Shown here: piece by piece, positions 60,303-64,000 of the stretch
Numbering within the stretch: position 1 is the stretch's first letter
How the letters are laid out: the number at the start of each line of letters is the position of its first letter
DNA from: DASZCR01 sp964246705
Lineage (GTDB): Bacteria > Acidobacteriota > Blastocatellia > Pyrinomonadales > Pyrinomonadaceae
Assembly: GCA_964246705.1 (NCBI GenBank)
Contig: CAXTRQ010000001.1
Coordinates: 62,001 to 126,000, forward strand
DNA: 64,000 nt
Direction of reading: 5' to 3'
Position numbers and translations under genes: made by a program
Notes under the pieces: generated by a model
Seen by the model: the letters and a program-made list of their open reading frames with translations, nothing else
The model's database searches: none
What the model was told of the DNA's origin: nothing

Positions 60303-62210
60303 TTATGTCTGTGAAGCCCGCGCGGCACTCAACTTTTTCGTCGGGTCGTTTTTTTTGGGACGCGTCTCGGCCTTATTCATTTCCGGCGGTTCTTCATCGT
60401 CCTCAGATTTTACCAGCCGATTAATCAACATCTGCTGGCTGAAGCCGACGACATTACCGACCATCCAGTAAACAAGTAGGCCGGACGGCGCGCTCCAGAG
60501 CATGTAGAGCATCATTGCAGGCAGCAAGACAGCCATCATCTTGCGTTGCAATGGATCAGCCGAAGGCGACGGCGTAATCAGTTGGAGCACGATCATCGAA
60601 GCGGCCATCAAGATGGGCAGGATGTGAATAAAATAAGGTTCGGGCGCAGACAGGTCGGGTATCCAGAGGAATGATGCCTGACGGAAATCTATCGAGATTG
60701 TGATGGCGCTGTAGAGCGCAAAAAGAAAAGGCATCTGAATCAGAAGAGGCAGACAGCCACCCAGCGGATTTCCTTCCTTCATCAGTCGCAACTGCTCCAT
60801 CTGCAACTCTTTCAGACGCGGATCAGTCTGCTTCATCGCCTTGATTTTTTCCTGCAACTCTTTCATGCGCGGCGCGAGTTTCTGCGCCTTTTTCATTGAT
60901 TTCGAGGAGCGCCATTTGAGAGGGAAAAAGAGCGTATAAATGATGATTGTGAAGATAATGATGGCGATGCCGTAGCTGCCCGTCAGTTCGCTGAGGTGTT
61001 TGATTGACCACAGAATCGGACGTGCCAGCGGGCGTGAAACTCTCGCAAACCATCCGTAATTGATGAGCGCTTCCAAATCCGACGCGCGACCACCAGAAAC
61101 CGCAGCAATCTCTGCGCTCACGCTGTTCAGCAAGTAATGATCTTTTGGCCCGACGTAGATTGCCACCGGAGCACCGTCGGCCGGAACCGGGACGAAGCCG
61201 GTTATCAAATACCTATCCTCTTTCGTCCCGTTTGCTTCGTGCTGGTATTTCAGCGTGCGATATTCCAAGCCCTCCGCAGATTTGGGTAATACCAGAGCCA
61301 TCGCGAAATAGGTATCGCCGATGCTTGCCCAATGGATAGAGCCGCCGACTTTATGAGCACGCTGCCCATTAACCTCGGCATTCTCTTTATCTTTATCAAT
61401 CCCGGCGGCTTGAAGCCGGATGGTGTTGTCTCCTCCGACGGCGACCGCTTCAGGCGCAACTTGATAAAAAGTGTAATGTGAAATTCCCTGATCGCCGACG
61501 TTCGGCCCGATGATTGTTTTGACGTTCGGGAGCGGTTGACCGTTCTGCGTAACTTTAGTTTCCAGCCTAACAATGTAACTATCAGCCTTGAAAAGTAGGC
61601 TCTTCAATACGTCAAGCCCCGTGGCGGGATCAACCATCTTGAAACTGACGCGCTTCTCGCCATTTTGCACGTCTAGACGGGAATTGCCGTCGCCCTCGAC
61701 ATCGCTTATCTGATAATTTCTTGAGACCAGCGCAGCGTCCAGATCAGCCTGTCCTGTAGCCAGTTGGAGGGTATGCGGGCGCGCATTGCCGCGTAAAGAT
61801 GTTGGTAATTGCTCGTCTTGGGGAATCAATTGAAGCGGTCGTGGATTGTCCTTGGTGCTGGCGATGGAGTGTAGGGGTTTTTCTTTCTTTGACTCCGGGT
61901 CTCTGTAAGTCTTGATAATCCAACTTGTCGCAACCGCACCACGACTATCCAACTGAATTTCATAGAGCGGCGTTGAAACAGTTAAATTTCGCGGCGGAAC
62001 GTCATCCGTCACGGAAGTTGGAGGTTCAACCTGCGCGATTGTCGGGGTCGCTTGCGGCGGAGCAATTTCGGGGGTCGGAGTCTGGCCCGATTGCTGCTGC
62101 GCGTTGTTAGTGTTGTTTTGCGGTGCTGTCGGAGGAGGGAAAAGATAGCTCCAACCAAAAAGTATGATGGCAGAAATGACGATGGCAATTAAAAGACGCT
62201 TCTGTTCCAT
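60303..62210 (-). CDS. yidC: Membrane protein insertase YidC
   Basis: An N-terminal membrane helix (LLIAIVISAIILFGWSYLFP), a Pro/Gln-rich linker and a large periplasmic domain are followed by the C-terminal insertase core: GSYGIAIIIFTIIIYTLFFP, PLGGCLPLLIQMPFLFALYS, LLVYWMVGNVVGFSQQMLIN. 635 aa. It inserts inner-membrane proteins. Confidence 0.97.
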   Translation of the reverse strand: MEQKRLLIAIVISAIILFGWSYLFPPPTAPQNNTNNAQQQSGQTPTPEIAPPQATPTIAQVEPPTSVTDDVPPRNLTVSTPLYEIQLDSRGAVATSWIIKTYRDPESKKEKPLHSIASTKDNPRPLQLIPQDEQLPTSLRGNARPHTLQLATGQADLDAALVSRNYQISDVEGDGNSRLDVQNGEKRVSFKMVDPATGLDVLKSLLFKADSYIVRLETKVTQNGQPLPNVKTIIGPNVGDQGISHYTFYQVAPEAVAVGGDNTIRLQAAGIDKDKENAEVNGQRAHKVGGSIHWASIGDTYFAMALVLPKSAEGLEYRTLKYQHEANGTKEDRYLITGFVPVPADGAPVAIYVGPKDHYLLNSVSAEIAAVSGGRASDLEALINYGWFARVSRPLARPILWSIKHLSELTGSYGIAIIIFTIIIYTLFFPLKWRSSKSMKKAQKLAPRMKELQEKIKAMKQTDPRLKELQMEQLRLMKEGNPLGGCLPLLIQMPFLFALYSAITISIDFRQASFLWIPDLSAPEPYFIHILPILMAASMIVLQLITPSPSADPLQRKMMAVLLPAMMLYMLWSAPSGLLVYWMVGNVVGFSQQMLINRLVKSEDDEEPPEMNKAETRPKKNDPTKKLSAARASQT

Positions 62211-62279
62211 GAAATTTAAATACGAGCGACCTATCGAGGCTGTTTAAGAAATCTGACAGCCAGCTAAGTTCTCCCGATA

Positions 62280-62489
62280 TTACCTAACCGGATCGTAACC
62301 CCCTCGATGAAAAGGATGACAACGCGAAAGGCGACGGATGCTCATCCAGCCCCCACGCAACGCGCCGTAACGCTCGATAGCCTCCGACGCATAGTCCGAA
62401 CAGGTCGGGAAGAAGCGACAGGCAGGAGGCAGCAGAGGCGAAACAGCCGCCTTGTAAAATTTCAACAGCAATAAAAAAACGCTCTTCAT
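62280..62489 (-). CDS. yidD: Membrane protein insertion factor YidD
   Basis: CRFFPTCSDYASEAIERYGA and CHPFHRGGYDPVR are the YidD signature. ATG 62489 gives 69 aa, normal for the family, and follows the rnpA stop by four bases. It assists YidC. Confidence 0.92.
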   Translation of the reverse strand: MKSVFLLLLKFYKAAVSPLLPPACRFFPTCSDYASEAIERYGALRGGWMSIRRLSRCHPFHRGGYDPVR

Positions 62490-62493
62490 TGCT

Positions 62494-63057
62494 CTATCCG
62501 TCTGATTTGCCGGAATTTGCGTCGGACGGAAAATCGCTCTCGTCTCTGCTAACCCGTGCAATTATCGCCTGAAATTCTTTCAAAGGTACGGAAACCTTAA
62601 CTTTCAGCAGAGAACGTCGCGCGTTGAGCACCCAATCATAATTCGCGCGAAGTTCCTTGAGTTCTGCGCTACTGAGACGAAAGGCTTCGCGCAGAAGCCG
62701 CTTGGCGCGGTTCCGCTCGACTGCGCTTCGCGCCATCTTGCGTGAGGCCGTAATGCCTAGCCGCTGGCCTTTAAGACCATTTGGCCGCAAAAAAGCCGTC
62801 ATCAGAGAGCCGTCGTAACGCCTGCCCGTGTTGTAAATAGACCTGAACTCGGCAGCGTTTCGCAGACGCGAACTCTGTGGCAGATGATGGCGCGATGGTT
62901 TTAGTAATGGGATGGCGTCAGGCGTTTGCGCCCCTTGGCGCGGCGTCTCTTCAGCACCAGACGACCGCTCTTGGTCGCCATGCGAATCCTGAAGCCGTGC
63001 GTCTTGGCGCGGCGACGATTGTTCGGTTGAAATGTGCGCTTCGGCATAGTTAATCAT
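62494..63057 (-). CDS. rnpA: RNase P protein component, long frame containing rpmH
   Basis: RLRNAAEFRSIYNTGRRYDG and SRKMARSAVERNRAKRLLRE are the RNase P protein core (RNR motif). The frame has no ATG, GTG or TTG between 63057 and the core near 62890, so ATG 63057 upstream of rpmH is the only standard start. The N-terminal 50 residues would then be encoded by the rpmH region in another frame. An alternative is a rare start such as CTG near the core. Confidence 0.85.
   Translation of the reverse strand: MINYAEAHISTEQSSPRQDARLQDSHGDQERSSGAEETPRQGAQTPDAIPLLKPSRHHLPQSSRLRNAAEFRSIYNTGRRYDGSLMTAFLRPNGLKGQRLGITASRKMARSAVERNRAKRLLREAFRLSSAELKELRANYDWVLNARRSLLKVKVSVPLKEFQAIIARVSRDESDFPSDANSGKSDG
62901..63047 (-). 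CDS. rpmH: Large ribosomal subunit protein bL34
   Basis: The 48-aa basic protein reads MPKRTFQPNNRRRAKTHGFR at its start, then RMATKSGRLVLKRRRAKGRK and TPSHY at its end, which is bL34. Its ATG is ten bases downstream of the rnpA frame's ATG; a single GAGGAG serves both. It is fully inside the rnpA frame. Confidence 0.96.
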   Translation of the reverse strand: MPKRTFQPNNRRRAKTHGFRIRMATKSGRLVLKRRRAKGRKRLTPSHY

Positions 63058-63080
63058 TCTCTCCTCAAACGAAAGGGATA

Positions 63081-63109
63081 AGACTAACTTTCAGCACGCC
63101 ATCTGTCAA
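63081..63109 (-). promoter_or_regulatory. Sigma70 promoter for rpmH-rnpA
   Basis: TTGACA (63109-63104), a 17-base spacer and TAGTCT (63086-63081) lie 24 bases before the rnpA ATG. Transcription would begin near 63074, so the leader is short. Confidence 0.6.
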
Positions 63110-63197
63110 GAAAGGCGAGACGGAAAAAGCCCTTAGCGACAGACTTAAAGCGTCTCGACTCGTGGAGATTTAACCTTGTTCTGACGAAAAAAGCTCA

Positions 63198-63632
63198 ATT
63201 TTGTCTGTCCGAAAACAATTCAGACACTCTTTTTTGGGAAATATCCGGTGGTTTTCGTGAGCTTAATTTTCAACTCTTACGCAACCGGAAAATATTTTTC
63301 AAAGCCTGTGGATTTCTCTTGCATCCCTTCCCGCCTTGTGCTAGTCTCCCGCCCGTTTCGGACATCTTTTATACCTGTAACTAATTGAAAGTAGTACACT
63401 TAAAGCTTCACTTTAAGTTCTCAGGGTTTTCCACAGGGCTGTGGAAAACCCTGTGGAAAACTATTACGGGTGAGAGCTGAAGCAAGACCAAAAGAGTGTT
63501 TTTGCAATATCTTCCGGCACCTTGCTCAAAGGAGAGCGTGAGCAGATCAGAACTGCTTTTGTATCTTTTTGAGTCAGTTTTCCTTTTGTGAGGTAAAAAC
63601 GTCGGTATCTACCGGAGAACGGAACTAACCTG
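63198..63632. other. oriC: Putative replication origin (oriC) with DnaA boxes
   Basis: It lies between rpmH and dnaA. An AT-rich stretch (about 63198-63305) could unwind. DnaA boxes of the TTTTCCACA type are at 63427-63435 and, inverted, 63440-63448 and 63452-63460. A further near-match TGTGGATTT is at 63307-63315. The first two boxes form a perfect 15-bp palindrome (63422-63453). Another inverted repeat ACTTAAAG/CTTTAAGT is at 63398-63418. No gene is seen here. Confidence 0.7.
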
Positions 63633-64000
63633 ATGAGCACAGCAATCGAGAACAGGATTTGGAACAACATTTTAGACGCGGTCGAAAAGCGTCTTAATCG
63701 TCAAAGCTTCGAGACGTGGATTCGTCCGATACGCTTCGAGGGCTGCGACGAAATAGAGCATGTCCTGCATCTGCGTGCGCCGAATCAAGTAGTCAAAGAT
63801 TGGGTCAGTACCAACTATTCCGATGTTCTCGATGCTTCGCTGGAAGAATTGAGCTTGTCTTCTTATCATGTAGATTGGACGGTTGAAGCGGAAAACCAGT
63901 CCGCAAAATCAATTGATACGGAGGAAGATCAAGCAGATGGTGCTTTCGGCATGAATGAAAACTCGCATACGAAGTCAGAAAAGGATAAAACGTCGAGTTT
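63633..64000 (+). CDS. dnaA: Chromosomal replication initiator DnaA (5' part only)
   Basis: The first 122 codons read STAIENRIWNNILDAVEKRL and SFETWIRPIRFEG, which is DnaA domain I. Then VLHLRAPNQVVKDWVSTNYS and the start of the linker (domain II) follow. The gene runs off the window edge. GGAGAACGGAAC precedes ATG 63633. Confidence 0.93.
   Translation, partial: MSTAIENRIWNNILDAVEKRLNRQSFETWIRPIRFEGCDEIEHVLHLRAPNQVVKDWVSTNYSDVLDASLEELSLSSYHVDWTVEAENQSAKSIDTEEDQADGAFGMNENSHTKSEKDKTSS

Noticed and set aside
1..64000. CRISPR array, rRNA or complete IS element
   Set aside because: No regularly spaced direct repeats, no rRNA-like stretch and no transposase or integrase gene were seen.

Overview
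The window looks like the replication-origin neighbourhood of an Acidobacteriota chromosome, probably class Blastocatellia. This is inferred from an Oar-like TonB receptor, a kinase-TPR fusion, many TPR and secreted proteins, and high G+C with frequent CGCG runs. No 16S rRNA is present to confirm it. The right end (54.5-64 kb) holds the classic origin block: parB, parA, mnmG, mnmE, jag, yidC, yidD, rnpA and rpmH on the minus strand, then an oriC-like region with a tight cluster of DnaA boxes, then dnaA on the plus strand, cut by the window edge. Left of it lies an ATP synthase cluster in the order b', b, delta, alpha, gamma (50.0-54.2 kb), without beta or epsilon.

Layout: 0.2-2.7 kb, two lipid-linked glycosyltransferases. 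2.8-4.6 kb, a divergent pair of an AmmeMemoRadiSam-type radical SAM enzyme and an MBL hydrolase. 5.3-6.7 kb, an ECF sigma/anti-sigma pair. 6.9-8.0 kb, class I FBP aldolase. 8.3-13.6 kb, secreted proteins, a NurA nuclease cluster and a TPR protein. 13.9-21.1 kb, a minus-strand run of mostly unrecognised envelope or signalling proteins (DUF4388-TonB fusion, ankyrin membrane protein, TPR-polysaccharide-export fusion). 41.8-49.9 kb, a very large TonB receptor, a ketosynthase/methyltransferase/FAD-oxidoreductase operon and a VanZ protein.

The striking part is 21.4-41.6 kb, an accessory block with different texture (little palindromic CGCG, strong Shine-Dalgarno sites, no repeats). Its left half has a modification cassette: a Ser/Thr kinase-TPR protein, a 78-aa basic-tailed peptide, a B12-binding radical SAM enzyme with a PqqD-like (peptide-binding) C-terminus, and a Cys-His peptidase-like protein. 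A PvdJ/PvdP-like tyrosinase-fold protein and a divergent FHA-GAF-sigma54 activator adjoin. Its right half is a protease cassette. On the plus strand are a lipoprotein, an HExxH/E zinc peptidase, two CHAT-family cysteine proteases, a small stand-alone propeptide and a metzincin whose N-terminus matches that propeptide. On the minus strand are an MMP-like zymogen interrupted by one in-frame TAG, a membrane coiled-coil protein and a HAD phosphatase. Related palindromes (TATCA-N4-TGATA type) lie in both divergent intergenic regions and may be shared operators. I infer a regulated proteolytic system, possibly linked to peptide modification. No function has been shown.

Two further oddities are that rpmH is wholly nested inside the only available rnpA reading frame, as in Thermus, and that intergenic regions carry dispersed palindromic repeats.
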